64,000 nucleotides of DNA from WLMZ01 sp038227995 (GCA_038227995.1 JBBRPP010000026.1:11066-75065); one strand, 5' to 3'; positions 24,957-34,573 are shown, numbered from the stretch's first letter. Notes: generated by a model not told the origin, from the letters alone. Translations and numbers: made by a program.

Positions 24957-25592
24957 TCAGCGCCCGGGGGGCGGCGGCGGGGGAGGAGGCGAGCCGGCAC
25001 CGGGGGGCGGGGGAGGCGTCATGCCACCGGGAGGCGGCGGCGGGTTCATGCCGGTGGGCGGCGGCGGTGCGCCTGGGCCACCGAACTGGGCCTTCATCTT
25101 GTTCATGTCCTTGAGGTCGTTCAGATTACCGCCCGACTCCTGGAAGCCCATGACGCAACCGACGACCACGACGATCGCGGCGATCAAACCGAGGTAGGCG
25201 CCGATGCCGCGGCTGACGTCGACACCCGGTCCGGGGTCGCCCGAATAGGGCAGACCATCGGCAAAGAACCGATAGAGGACGAGGAGGAACCCGAGCGCAG
25301 AGGCGCCGAGGAACGCGATGGGCGCAGGAATGCTCGACGGCAACGTGAAGATGCCGAGCACCGCGAGAACGGTGAGCGCGGCGATGGCCGTGAAGATGAT
25401 CCAAGCGATGCCGACGCTGCCGAAGTACTCACCGAGGCCGCCGTAGCTGACATCGGCTCCGCCGAAGCCGGTGAAGCCGGAAACTGTGACGGACCACCAT
25501 GACAGGAAGCCGGCGATGAAGAAGACGAGCCCCCCACCTGCCTTCAACCAGTCAGACGTTTTGAACTTGCTGAAATCCACGGTTGCCTCCAT
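24957..25592 (-). CDS. Four-helix membrane protein with proline-rich tail
   Basis: A 211-residue hypothetical protein. A short N terminus (FSKFKTSDWLKAGG) precedes four predicted membrane helices up to about residue 145. A cytoplasmic tail with Pro-Gly-rich repeats (PPPPPGG type) follows. Comparable proline-tailed small membrane proteins are frequent in actinomycetes, with no set function. The ATG at 25592 has a GGAG ribosome site. It is divergent from purH. Confidence 0.7.
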   Translation of the reverse strand: MEATVDFSKFKTSDWLKAGGGLVFFIAGFLSWWSVTVSGFTGFGGADVSYGGLGEYFGSVGIAWIIFTAIAALTVLAVLGIFTLPSSIPAPIAFLGASALGFLLVLYRFFADGLPYSGDPGPGVDVSRGIGAYLGLIAAIVVVVGCVMGFQESGGNLNDLKDMNKMKAQFGGPGAPPPPTGMNPPPPPGGMTPPPPPGAGSPPPPPPPPGR

Positions 25593-25672
25593 TGACTCCG
25601 GGTTGTAACGCGCAGTGCTTACCCGCGAACCGTACCCCATTGCGCAAAGCCGAGCGCGCACCCCGCATGTTC

Positions 25673-25678
25673 TACGCT
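25673..25678 (+). promoter_or_regulatory. -10 box of purH, leaderless type
   Basis: TACGCT ends 6 bases before the GTG at 25685, which supports this start over an ATG at 25667. Confidence 0.5.
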
Positions 25679-25684
25679 CGACGG

Positions 25685-27214
25685 GTGCCCACCGCTTTGC
25701 TGTCTGTGTTCGACAAGACCGGAATCGTCGAGTTCGCCCAAGGTCTGCACGATCTGGGCTGGAAACTCGTCAGTAGCGGAGGCACCGCCAAGGCGATCGC
25801 CGGTGCTGGATTGCCGGTCACCGATCTGGCCGATCTCACCGGTTACCCGGCGATCCTCGGCCATCGCGTCGTCACGTTGCACCCCGTGATCCACGGCGGA
25901 TTGCTGGCCGACCTCGATCAGCCCGAGCACGTCGCCGAGTTGGCCCAATACGGCATCGAACCGTTCGCGCTTGCCGCCGTCAACCTGTATCCGTTCTCGA
26001 CCGAGCCCGGCATCGAGTTGATCGACATCGGTGGCCCGACGCTCATCCGTGCCGCGGCGAAGAACTTCGCCCATGTCGGGGTCGTCCTCGAACCAGCGCA
26101 GTATCCAGCGGTGCTCGACGAGTTGCGCGCGGGCGGGGCGCTGTCGGCGTCGACGCGTCGATCACTGGCTGCGACTGCGTTCGCAAAGATCGCGGCCTAC
26201 GACGCCGAGATCGCGAACTGGTTCGCAACGCCGTCCGCGACGTCGTCCGAGACGTCGTCCGAGACGTCGGCCACCGAGCTGCCGGCGACGCTGCACCTGT
26301 CGCTCGATCTCGCCCAGCCGTTGCGGTACGGCGAGAACCCGCACCAACAGGGGGCGCGCTACCGCCGCGCCGGCGCGACGAGTTGGTGGGACACCGCTGT
26401 GCAACACGGCGGCAAGGAGCTCAGCTACCTCAACGTCTACGACACCGAGGCCGCGTGGCGCCTGGTCAACCGGTTCGAGGGCCCGGCCGTCGTCATCGTC
26501 AAGCATGCCAACCCGTGTGGAGTCGCCGTCCACGACGACATCACCGAGGCCTACGTGCGCGCCAACGCGTGCGATCCGGTCAGCGCCTTCGGCGGCATCG
26601 TGGCGGTCAACCGCGAGGTGCCGGCGTCGTTGGCCGAGGCGCTCGCCGCGGTGTTCACCGAGGTCGTCGTCGCACCGTCATATGGCGTTGACGCGATCGA
26701 CATCCTCGCGGCGCGCAAGAACCTGCGGATCCTGTCGGCCACACCACCTGCAGCAGCGGCGCTCGACATGCGTACGGTCGACGGCGGCTTGCTGGTGCAG
26801 ACAGCCGACACCGTGAACCTCGATCGCAACACATGGCAGGTGGTCACGGACGCACAGCCCACCGCCGAGCAGTGGGACGATCTCTCGTTCGCCTGGCAGG
26901 TGTGCGCTGCGGTGAGCAGCAATGCGATCGTGTTCGTCAAGGATCGGCAGGCGTTCGGCATCGGCGCGGGCCAGCAGAACCGGCTCGACTCGGCTCGCAT
27001 CGCCGAGCGTCGCAGCGAAGGCCGGGCGATCGGCGGCGTCTGCGCCAGCGATGCGTTCTTCCCGTTCCGCGACGGTCTCGACACGACGGCCGCAGCCGGA
27101 ATCACGGCCGTGATCCAGCCCGGTGGCAGCGTCAACGACCCCGAGGTGATCGCCGCCGCCAACGAACACGGCATCGCCATGGTGTTCACCGGCGAACGTC
27201 ACTTCAGACACTGA
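25685..27214 (+). CDS. purH: Bifunctional AICAR transformylase / IMP cyclohydrolase
   Basis: A 509-residue enzyme for the last two steps of IMP synthesis. The N-terminal cyclohydrolase (MGS-like, VPTALLSVFDKTGIVEFA) and the C-terminal transformylase (KHANPCGVA, then SAFGGIVA, then GAGQQNRLDS) are both present. The cyclohydrolase loop usually written RVKTLHP reads RVVTLHP, so the lysine that contacts the substrate in studied enzymes is replaced by valine; the second lysine (RAAAKNFAHV) is retained. purN is not adjacent. A Ser/Glu/Thr repeat (SSETSSETS) forms a short insert between the domains. Confidence 0.95.
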   Translation: MPTALLSVFDKTGIVEFAQGLHDLGWKLVSSGGTAKAIAGAGLPVTDLADLTGYPAILGHRVVTLHPVIHGGLLADLDQPEHVAELAQYGIEPFALAAVNLYPFSTEPGIELIDIGGPTLIRAAAKNFAHVGVVLEPAQYPAVLDELRAGGALSASTRRSLAATAFAKIAAYDAEIANWFATPSATSSETSSETSATELPATLHLSLDLAQPLRYGENPHQQGARYRRAGATSWWDTAVQHGGKELSYLNVYDTEAAWRLVNRFEGPAVVIVKHANPCGVAVHDDITEAYVRANACDPVSAFGGIVAVNREVPASLAEALAAVFTEVVVAPSYGVDAIDILAARKNLRILSATPPAAAALDMRTVDGGLLVQTADTVNLDRNTWQVVTDAQPTAEQWDDLSFAWQVCAAVSSNAIVFVKDRQAFGIGAGQQNRLDSARIAERRSEGRAIGGVCASDAFFPFRDGLDTTAAAGITAVIQPGGSVNDPEVIAAANEHGIAMVFTGERHFRH

Positions 27215-27240
27215 TCGGCAATACTGGGTCCATCGCCACA

Positions 27241-29235
27241 GTGGCTTCATCTCGCGCGTCAGCATCACAGATCAGTCGTGTGCCGTATCTCCCCGGCCTC
27301 GATGGCATGCGCGCGCTTGCCGTCGTCTCGGTCATGGTGTGGCACGCGGGCCACGCCTGGCTGAGTGGCGGCTTCCTCGGTGTCGAGGTCTTCTTCGTCA
27401 TCAGCGGCTACCTGATCACGCTGCTGTTGATCGCCGAACACGAGCGCTCGGATTCGATCTCGCTGCGCGCATTCTGGGGACGACGCTTCCGCCGCCTGTT
27501 GCCGGCGCTGTATCTGACGCTGATCGGCATCACCGTCTACTGCGCGCTGTTCCTGAAGAACCCCCTGGGCAAATTGCGCGGCGACGTCGTGGCGGCGGTG
27601 TTCTACGTCAGCAACTGGTTCCAGATCTGGAGCGGCAAGGGCTACACCGACCAGAGCGACTTCGTGCCGCTGCGGCACCTGTGGTCGCTGGCCGTCGAAG
27701 AGCAGTTCTACCTGATCTGGCCGCTGGTGATGATCCTGATCCTGCGTCGGGGTCGCAACCGACTGCCGCAGATCGGTCTGTGGCTGGTCGGCGTCGCGTT
27801 CCTGATCATGGTCGTGACAGCACTGTTCTTCCACAACGCCTTTTACCTCAACCCGGTCGAGAACCCCTCGGCCTACTTCAAGGCCTTCGGCCGCGAGCTG
27901 GACAAGAACAACTTCCTGTACCTCAGCACGATCAGCCGCAGCAGCGGCATCCTGCTCGGCGCGGGGTTCGCGATGGTGTGGCGCCCGATGGCGGTCATGC
28001 GCGGGCCGCTGAAGAACAAGGCGCGCTCACTCGATCTGGCAGCGGTCATCGGTCTCGCTGGGCTGGCCGGGCTGATCTTCTTCTACGAGCTCGTCGGCGC
28101 CGAAAACGGGCGCTACTTCGCGCCGCTGTTCCGTGGTGGGTTCTTCCTCACTGGTTTGTGCACGCTGATGGTCATCGCAGCAGTCACCCACAGCGGCACG
28201 ATCATCGGCAAGTTCTTGGGCAACCCGGTGCTGAACTGGATCGGCACGCGGTCGTACGGCCTCTACCTGTTCCACTGGCCGATCTATCAGATCATTCGCA
28301 AGGCCGCCGGCGTGGCGTTGAAGCCAGGACAGTTCGTGCTCGCAATGGTGATCACGGTGGCCATCACCGAGGCCAGCTATCGCTTCCTCGAGACACCGAT
28401 CCGCAAGCGCGAATTCGTCGCCAAGTTCCGGTCACCACGGCCACAGGTCCTTGCCGGCCTGGCTGTGGTCGGCATCCTCATCGGGTTCGGGGGCGTCTCG
28501 CTGAGCACCGCCGCGGTCAAGTGCACCAATGATCTCGAGTGTCAGCTCGAGGCCAACGCCCACTCCGTCGTGACCCTGCCGACGGCGACTGGTACGACGT
28601 TGCCCGGAACAGCGACCACGTTGCCCGGTTCAGGCTCGACCGTCGCATCCACCGGCGCCACGGATGCAACGGCCACCACCGTGCCGGGCGAGTCGACGAC
28701 TGTCGTCTCCACGACCACGACGGTGCCGACGAAGCCGAAGATCGACGTGTTGATGATCGGTGAGTCGGTGATGAAGGGCGCTGCCGCGAAGCTGACCGCA
28801 CAGGGCTTCCTCGTCGACGCCGAAGAGAATCGCGGAGGCAAGGCCGTGGTCGCGCTGTTGAAGACGTACGTGGCCGCCAACGACATCAGCAACGTCGTGA
28901 TCCAGAGCGGCACCAACGGTCCCGTGACGCAGGCCGAGTACGACGAGATGATGACCGAGGTCGCGACCGTGCCGCACGTGTTCATGATGACGGTCAAGGC
29001 ACCGAAGGACTGGATCGGCCCGAACAACGAGAAGATCAACGCTCTGCCGGCGACCCACCCGAACGTGACGATCATCGACTGGCAGGTGAAGGGCCAGCTG
29101 ATCGAGGACCAGTTGTCATCGAAGGACGGCGGCGTGCACCTCAACACGGCGAGGGCCGTGACGTTCTACACGAACATGGTTCTGACCGCGCTCGGTCGCC
29201 CGAACATCGTCGGGACCGCGGCCACCGGCGGCTGA
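27241..29235 (+). CDS. Acyltransferase-3 / SGNH-domain membrane protein
   Basis: A 664-residue protein of the OafA/YrhL class that O-acylates cell-surface glycans. The N-terminal acyltransferase-3 domain has about ten helices, with LPGLDGMRALAVVSVMVWH, FFVISGYLIT and the RFRRLLPALYL motif. After helix 11 and a Thr-rich linker (about 430-490) comes an SGNH-like extracytoplasmic domain: block I reads GESVMKG rather than GDS, block III SGTNG, block V DGGVHLN. The catalytic Asp-His spacing in block V is one residue longer than usual. The GTG at 27241 is the best available start; no ribosome site is obvious. Confidence 0.85.
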   Translation: MASSRASASQISRVPYLPGLDGMRALAVVSVMVWHAGHAWLSGGFLGVEVFFVISGYLITLLLIAEHERSDSISLRAFWGRRFRRLLPALYLTLIGITVYCALFLKNPLGKLRGDVVAAVFYVSNWFQIWSGKGYTDQSDFVPLRHLWSLAVEEQFYLIWPLVMILILRRGRNRLPQIGLWLVGVAFLIMVVTALFFHNAFYLNPVENPSAYFKAFGRELDKNNFLYLSTISRSSGILLGAGFAMVWRPMAVMRGPLKNKARSLDLAAVIGLAGLAGLIFFYELVGAENGRYFAPLFRGGFFLTGLCTLMVIAAVTHSGTIIGKFLGNPVLNWIGTRSYGLYLFHWPIYQIIRKAAGVALKPGQFVLAMVITVAITEASYRFLETPIRKREFVAKFRSPRPQVLAGLAVVGILIGFGGVSLSTAAVKCTNDLECQLEANAHSVVTLPTATGTTLPGTATTLPGSGSTVASTGATDATATTVPGESTTVVSTTTTVPTKPKIDVLMIGESVMKGAAAKLTAQGFLVDAEENRGGKAVVALLKTYVAANDISNVVIQSGTNGPVTQAEYDEMMTEVATVPHVFMMTVKAPKDWIGPNNEKINALPATHPNVTIIDWQVKGQLIEDQLSSKDGGVHLNTARAVTFYTNMVLTALGRPNIVGTAATGG

Positions 29236-29275
29236 CGCGCTCGCTGCGGGCTTTCTCCCAGCGCGGCACGCGGCC

Positions 29276-29281
29276 TACGCT
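29276..29281 (+). promoter_or_regulatory. -10 box of mdh, leaderless type
   Basis: TACGCT ends 7 bases before the mdh ATG at 29289. Confidence 0.55.
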
Positions 29282-29288
29282 CACGGGT

Positions 29289-30275
29289 ATGACATCTCCC
29301 GTACGCGTCGCCGTCTCCGGTGCTGCTGGCCAGATCGGCTACAGCCTGCTCTTCCGTATCGCATCCGGTGCGATGCTGGGGCCCGACACTCCCATCATCC
29401 TCCAGATGCTCGAAGTCACGCCGGCGCTGAAGGCGCTCGACGGCGTGCGGATGGAACTCGACGATTGTGCCTTCCCGTTGCTGTCCGACACGGTGTGCAC
29501 CGACGACGCGAACGTCGCCTTCGGCGATGCCGACGTGGTGCTGCTGGTCGGCGCGATGCCGCGTAAGGCAGGCATGGAGCGGTCAGATCTGCTCAGCGCG
29601 AACGGTGGCATCTTCAAGCCGCAGGGTCAGGCGCTCTCCAACAGCGCGAAGAAGGACGTCAAGATCCTCGTCGTCGGCAACCCGGCCAACACCAATGCAC
29701 TCATCGCGATGCACAACGCACCGAACCTCGACAACGGTCGCTTCACGGCGATGACCCGTCTCGACCACAACCGCGCCGTGTCGCAGCTCGCGGCCCGCGC
29801 CGACAAGCCGGTCAGCTCGGTCAAGAAGATGACGATCTGGGGCAACCACTCGACCACGCAGTACCCCGACCTGTTCCACGCCGAGGTCGATGGCCAGAAC
29901 GCGTACAAGCTCGTCAACGATCATGCGTGGGTCGACGGCACGTTCATCCCGACGGTCGCCAAGCGCGGCGCGGCGATCATCGAAGCCCGCGGCGCATCGT
30001 CCGCAGCCTCCGCGGCGAACGCCGCGATCGATCACGTCCGCTCGTGGTCGCTCGGCACCGCAGACGGTGACTGGGTCAGCATGGCCATCCCGTCCGACGG
30101 TTCTTACGGCGTGCCCGAAGGTTTGATCTCGTCGTTCCCGTGCACCTGCAAGGACGGCGTGTACAGCATCGTTCAGGGTCTCGACATCGACGACTACAGC
30201 CGGGGCAAGATCGATGCCTCGACCGCCGAGCTCGACGACGAGCGCAACGCGGTCCGCGAACTCGGCCTCATCTGA
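29289..30275 (+). CDS. mdh: Malate dehydrogenase
   Basis: A 328-residue NAD-dependent malate dehydrogenase of the cytosolic (type 2) group, oxidising malate to oxaloacetate. It has the Rossmann loop GAAGQIGYSLL, the substrate arginines in VGAMPRKAGMERSDLL, the NPAN motif, and the catalytic Asp/His pair (TRLDHNRA and IWGNHSTTQYPD). It is a single-gene transcript with its own leaderless-type promoter; the next gene is convergent. Confidence 0.96.
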   Translation: MTSPVRVAVSGAAGQIGYSLLFRIASGAMLGPDTPIILQMLEVTPALKALDGVRMELDDCAFPLLSDTVCTDDANVAFGDADVVLLVGAMPRKAGMERSDLLSANGGIFKPQGQALSNSAKKDVKILVVGNPANTNALIAMHNAPNLDNGRFTAMTRLDHNRAVSQLAARADKPVSSVKKMTIWGNHSTTQYPDLFHAEVDGQNAYKLVNDHAWVDGTFIPTVAKRGAAIIEARGASSAASAANAAIDHVRSWSLGTADGDWVSMAIPSDGSYGVPEGLISSFPCTCKDGVYSIVQGLDIDDYSRGKIDASTAELDDERNAVRELGLI

Positions 30276-30299
30276 GCCGCACCATTCGTTCCGCCCGGA

Positions 30300-30833
30300 T
30301 CAGGTGGTGGCGGACTTGGTGACGCAGTCGATCAAGAGATAACCGACGGTGCTGAGCTCATCGCCGGTGGCGTCGGGACCGGAGTTGATGACCAGTTGCA
30401 GCGTGGCGTCGGTGAGCGTCGCCAGCTTGGTGTGGACGCACTTCGAATCCAGGCTGGAACCACCGGCGGCAGTGAGCACCTTCGTCGCTGCCGCCTCGAT
30501 CAACGCCGTGTTCGTCGAACCCTTCGAGCAGCCGAGGATCTCCGAGCCCAGCTTCTCGCCGGCAGCACTCAGCTTCGGTGTGGTCGCTGAAGGCGATGTG
30601 TCGGCGGTGCTGGCCGCCAGCAACGTCGCGTCTTCATCCGAGAGTTGGGCGACGAGCTTGGTCACGCAATCCTGATTCAGATCGACGCCGGCGATCTTGC
30701 CCTGCGTCAGGGTCTGGGTGACGACAGCCTGACGGGCGGCCGCGGCGCCACCGTTGTGCGATGCACTCGACCCACATGCGGTCACGAGCACGGCTGCGCA
30801 GACCGCGACGAGCGCTGATCGAGGGCCCGTCAT
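30300..30833 (-). CDS. Small lipoprotein with two Cys-repeat motifs (paralogue 2)
   Basis: A 177-residue predicted lipoprotein (lipobox VTAC, Cys at about residue 20). The mature part has two repeats, each containing a CVxxLxxL segment (DCVTKLVAQLSDEDATLL and KCVHTKLATLTDATLQL), and two further cysteines that close each repeat (ILGC, LIDC). It shares this plan with the upstream gene, so the two arose by duplication. Its ATG overlaps the upstream stop by 4 bases (ATGA). The function is unknown; the spacing resembles small secreted disulfide-bonded actinobacterial domains. Confidence 0.75.
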   Translation of the reverse strand: MTGPRSALVAVCAAVLVTACGSSASHNGGAAAARQAVVTQTLTQGKIAGVDLNQDCVTKLVAQLSDEDATLLAASTADTSPSATTPKLSAAGEKLGSEILGCSKGSTNTALIEAAATKVLTAAGGSSLDSKCVHTKLATLTDATLQLVINSGPDATGDELSTVGYLLIDCVTKSATT

Positions 30834-31441
30834 GGCGTGGTCGTCGCAGCTGCGCCGGCGGCGCTGCTGAGCACGTCGGGGTTGAAGCAGTCGGCGAAGT
30901 ACGGAGCCAGCGCCGCCAACTTCGGGTCGGTCGAATCAGGTGCCGACTCGATGATCAGCTGGAGCTGATCCTTCGACAACGAGGCCAGGTTCGTCTCGAC
31001 ACACGTTCGGTCGAGCAGTGCGCTGTCGCTGGTGCTGAAGATCTTGTCGACCGCGACTTTGACCATTGTCGGGTCGGCCGCCACGACCGTCGTCGGCGCC
31101 GTCGAAGCAGTCGAGGCGGCGCAACCCTGCAGCTGGGTTCCCAGCGCCTGGCCGGCCGGGCTCAAGCTGACGCTGCTCGATGTCGTCTTGCCCTCGATGG
31201 CCGCAAGGGTCGCGGCGTCGGCATCGCTGAGTTCCATGACGAGCTTGTCGACACACGCCGCGTCGAGGCTGAAACCCTTGGCCTTGGCCTGTGCGACGGT
31301 GTACGTCGCGATCGCCTGACGGGTCGCATCGAGCTTCGTGGCGTCGCTCTTCTTCGCGCTCGAGCCGCACGCCGCGACGGACAGCACCATCGCGACGAAG
31401 ACGGCCGCGCCCAACGATCGTTGTCTCATACGGTCAATCAT
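30830..31441 (-). CDS. Small lipoprotein with two Cys-repeat motifs (paralogue 1)
   Basis: A 203-residue predicted lipoprotein (lipobox LSVAAC). The mature part has two repeats with ACVDKLVMELSDADAATL and TCVETNLASLSKDQLQL, each closed by a further Cys (LQGC, FADC). It matches its downstream neighbour. The ATG at 31441 overlaps the mannosidase stop by 4 bases, which implies coupling; an ATG at 31429 is an alternative. Confidence 0.75.
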   Translation of the reverse strand: MIDRMRQRSLGAAVFVAMVLSVAACGSSAKKSDATKLDATRQAIATYTVAQAKAKGFSLDAACVDKLVMELSDADAATLAAIEGKTTSSSVSLSPAGQALGTQLQGCAASTASTAPTTVVAADPTMVKVAVDKIFSTSDSALLDRTCVETNLASLSKDQLQLIIESAPDSTDPKLAALAPYFADCFNPDVLSSAAGAAATTTP

Positions 31442-34400
31442 GACAACCGGAAGGTCGCGATCTGGAATGGGCGGAGCGTGACATCGATCGTGGCGTCGTC
31501 GAGCAGTGCTGCATCGACCGTATCGACCGCGGGATCGAGCACCCGCTCGAGGAAGTCGCACACCACCATCTCCGTCGTCGCGAAGTTGGTCATCAACGTG
31601 GTGGTCACGCGTGCGCCGCTGGACTCGTAGCAGCGGACGATCACGTCGCCCGAGCCGTCTTCGGCGAGCTTCACCGCGGTGACGACCACTCGCGCGTCCG
31701 ACGAAGTCACCGCCGTCAGCGGCAGCGCCGGCGGGCCACCGTCGCCGGCGATCACGACGATGGGTTGGTTGAGCGCCGCCGCTTCGGCGATGACACCACC
31801 CTCGCTCACGCCGCCGAGATGGGGGAACAGCGAGTAGGTGAAGTGATGATCACCGCGGTCGGCGTCGGGGTCGGGGAAGTTCGGCGCACGCAGCAGCGTC
31901 AGTCGCAATGCCCCGCGCTGGATGTCGTGCCCGTACTTGCAGTCGTTGAGCAGGGCCACGCCGTAGTCGGGCTCGGACACGTCGATCCACCGATGGGCAC
32001 ACACCTCGAACTTGGCCGCATCCCAACTGGTGCTGGCATGCCTCGGCCGCTGGACGTGGCCGTACTGGATCTCGCACGCGGCAGTGCTGGCGTGGACATC
32101 GACGGGCATCGCGACCTTGAGGACCTTCTCGTTCTCGTGCCACGCGACGTCGTTGACGATGTCGATGCGCGCCGACCCGGCGCGCAGGATGATGGTCTGC
32201 TCGATCCTCGATTCGCCGAACGTGCGGGTGACGACGGCGGATGCCAGCAGTGGGCCGCGGTCGATGACGACGATCGAATCGACAGCCGTCAACTCGGCGA
32301 CGTTGTGCAGCGAGTACTCGTCGAGATCCCACGCGTCGTACTCGATCGGATGGTCGGCAGAGAGTTCGAGCACGTTGGCTCGTTGGCCGGGTGTGACGAC
32401 CTCGCGATCGACGCGGAAGTCGAAGACCGAGCTGAGCAAGCCGTCGGCATCGATGGTGACGCGCACGAGATCGTTGGTGAGCACCACCACGCCGTCGAGC
32501 TCGTCGACGGTGACCGATGGCGGCGCTTGCAATTCGTCGGCCCATGCAACGCCCTGCACGCTCATCGGCGGAATGTCGACCCACAACGCGACCGGACGAT
32601 CGTCGCCGGCATCGGCCGAACCCGCTGTCAGCGAACCGTCGACGACGAGCACCTCGCGTCGACGATGCGGCGTGCTGTTGGCGATGACGATGTCGCCACC
32701 GAGACCCTGGGCCAGCGAGGTGAGAGCGTCGTGACGGAGGTCGGTCAACAACTCGGCGAGGCGGGCGTAACTCGCCTCGGCGTCGTCGTGGACCCACGCG
32801 ATCGACGAACCCGGGATGATGTCGTGGAACTGCAGCGTCAGGGCTTCGCGCCAGGCGTGCTCGAGATCGATCTGCGGGTACTCGAACTCGCTCGTCCAGG
32901 CCGCGAGCGCGCCCCACAGCTCGACGTCACCGAGCAGGATCTCGGTGCGGCGATTGCCGGCCTTGGTCTTGGCCTGCGTCGTGTACGTGCCGCGGTGCAT
33001 CTCGAAGTACAGCTCGCCGTCCCATGTTGCCGCGTCGGGGTAGTCGGCAACAGCGGCCGTGAAGAAGTCGGCCGGCGCGTCGATGCTGATCGTCGGCAAG
33101 CCTTCGAGGTTCCGCATCCGTTCGTAGCGCGCCATCATCTCGCGGGTCGGGCCGCCGCCACCGTTGCCGTAGCCGAACGGGGCCATCGACATCGTTCCAC
33201 CGCCATGATCCGCGTAGTTGCGTTCCGCGTGGGCCAGCTGCGCCGGCTGCATCGAGACGTTGTACGTGTCGACCGGAGGGAAGTGGGTGAAGATCTTGGT
33301 GCCGTCGATGCCCTGCCACCAGAACGTGTGGTGCGGCATCCGGTTCTGCTTGTTCCAGCTCAGCTTCTGGGTCAGGAACCACGTCGCCCCGCCGAGAGCG
33401 AAGATCTGGGGCAGGCTGGCCGGATAGCCGAACACGTCGGGAATCCAGACTTCGCGACACGTGATGCCGTAGTGCTCCTCGAAGAACCGCTGCCCGTGCA
33501 GGAACTGTCGGGCGAGCGATTCGCCCGATGGCAGGTTGGTGTCAGCCTCGACCCACATGCCGCCCACGGGGATGAACCGGCCCTCGGCTGCTTGCTCCCG
33601 CATCGCGGCGAAGACGCTCGGGTAGTGCTCGCGCATCCATTCGTGCTGCTGCGCCTGGCTGCAGACGAACTTCAACGCGGGCTCGCGCGTCATCAGATCG
33701 AGCACGTTGCTGAACGTGCGCGCACACTTGCGGATGGTTTCGCGCAGGGGCCACATCCAGGCGGTGTCGATGTGCGCATGCCCGATCGCGGAGACGTGGT
33801 GCGCACTCGCCACAGCGGGCTTGGCGAGGACACCGGCGAGGTGCTCGCGGGCCGTCGCCGCGGTGCCTTCGACGTCGGTCAGGTCGAGCGCGTCGAGCGC
33901 CCGTTCGATGGCCTTGGTGATCTGCGGGCGTCGCGGTTGGTCGAGCGGCAGTTCTCTGATCAGATCGCCGAGTACGTCGAGGTCGTGCACCAACGCGGCG
34001 ACTTCCGGACGGAACACGGTCAGCTCGGCACGCTTCAGTGCGTACAGGAGCGTCTCGGGCAATGTGTGTGGATCGCCGAGCGCCGTCGGTCGGAACCCCG
34101 GTCCGCCGATCATCGGGTTGGCTGCGGCTTCGACGAGGAACTCGAACTCCTCGCCACCGTTCGCCGACATCAGCAACGGGATCGCGTGGTTCAGCGGGTT
34201 GAGCGCGCGGAGTGGTCCCTCGGGTCCCCAGACCAGACCTTCTGACTGGAATCCGGGTGCCAATCCGAACCCGAGATCGATGCGGGCTTCGACCATCGAA
34301 CCGCGCCACGCGTGCGGGACGCGACCGACGAAATGGAACCAGGTCGTGCTCCACGCGGTGCCGTAGGGAGCCCCGATGTCGAACGGTACGAACTCGCCAT

Positions 34401-34560
34401 CCACCATCGCGATCATCACGTCGTCGAACGAGATCGGCTCGCCGTCGACGTGGAACGCCGTCACCGTGAACGGGGCTGTGGCGCCGTACCGAGCCGGACG
34501 AATCCGCTCGAGCAGGAACCGCTCGAGCCGCTTCTCGACGATGTCATGGTGGTCGTGCAT
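31438..34560 (-). CDS. GH38 alpha-mannosidase
   Basis: A 1040-residue glycoside hydrolase family 38 enzyme. The metal-binding GHAHIDTAW (260-268) and the nucleophile Asp375 in VWIPDVFGYP are intact, the middle domain lies near residue 500, and the C-terminal beta domains fill the rest. GH38 enzymes cleave alpha-mannosides; there is no signal peptide, so the substrate must be imported or cytoplasmic. It is 13 bases downstream of an unknown gene and overlaps the first lipoprotein gene. Association with sulfonate/taurine-type import genes is unusual. Confidence 0.92.
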   Translation of the reverse strand: MHDHHDIVEKRLERFLLERIRPARYGATAPFTVTAFHVDGEPISFDDVMIAMVDGEFVPFDIGAPYGTAWSTTWFHFVGRVPHAWRGSMVEARIDLGFGLAPGFQSEGLVWGPEGPLRALNPLNHAIPLLMSANGGEEFEFLVEAAANPMIGGPGFRPTALGDPHTLPETLLYALKRAELTVFRPEVAALVHDLDVLGDLIRELPLDQPRRPQITKAIERALDALDLTDVEGTAATAREHLAGVLAKPAVASAHHVSAIGHAHIDTAWMWPLRETIRKCARTFSNVLDLMTREPALKFVCSQAQQHEWMREHYPSVFAAMREQAAEGRFIPVGGMWVEADTNLPSGESLARQFLHGQRFFEEHYGITCREVWIPDVFGYPASLPQIFALGGATWFLTQKLSWNKQNRMPHHTFWWQGIDGTKIFTHFPPVDTYNVSMQPAQLAHAERNYADHGGGTMSMAPFGYGNGGGGPTREMMARYERMRNLEGLPTISIDAPADFFTAAVADYPDAATWDGELYFEMHRGTYTTQAKTKAGNRRTEILLGDVELWGALAAWTSEFEYPQIDLEHAWREALTLQFHDIIPGSSIAWVHDDAEASYARLAELLTDLRHDALTSLAQGLGGDIVIANSTPHRRREVLVVDGSLTAGSADAGDDRPVALWVDIPPMSVQGVAWADELQAPPSVTVDELDGVVVLTNDLVRVTIDADGLLSSVFDFRVDREVVTPGQRANVLELSADHPIEYDAWDLDEYSLHNVAELTAVDSIVVIDRGPLLASAVVTRTFGESRIEQTIILRAGSARIDIVNDVAWHENEKVLKVAMPVDVHASTAACEIQYGHVQRPRHASTSWDAAKFEVCAHRWIDVSEPDYGVALLNDCKYGHDIQRGALRLTLLRAPNFPDPDADRGDHHFTYSLFPHLGGVSEGGVIAEAAALNQPIVVIAGDGGPPALPLTAVTSSDARVVVTAVKLAEDGSGDVIVRCYESSGARVTTTLMTNFATTEMVVCDFLERVLDPAVDTVDAALLDDATIDVTLRPFQIATFRLS

Positions 34561-34573
34561 GGTTCTCGCGACA

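Noticed and set aside
24957..25040. Proline-rich low-complexity stretch as frame error
   Set aside because: The reading frame is continuous from four good membrane helices and ends at a stop just before a terminator.
31765..34245. Long plus-strand open frame of over 800 codons
   Set aside because: It is antisense to the intact GH38 mannosidase and has shadow-like composition.
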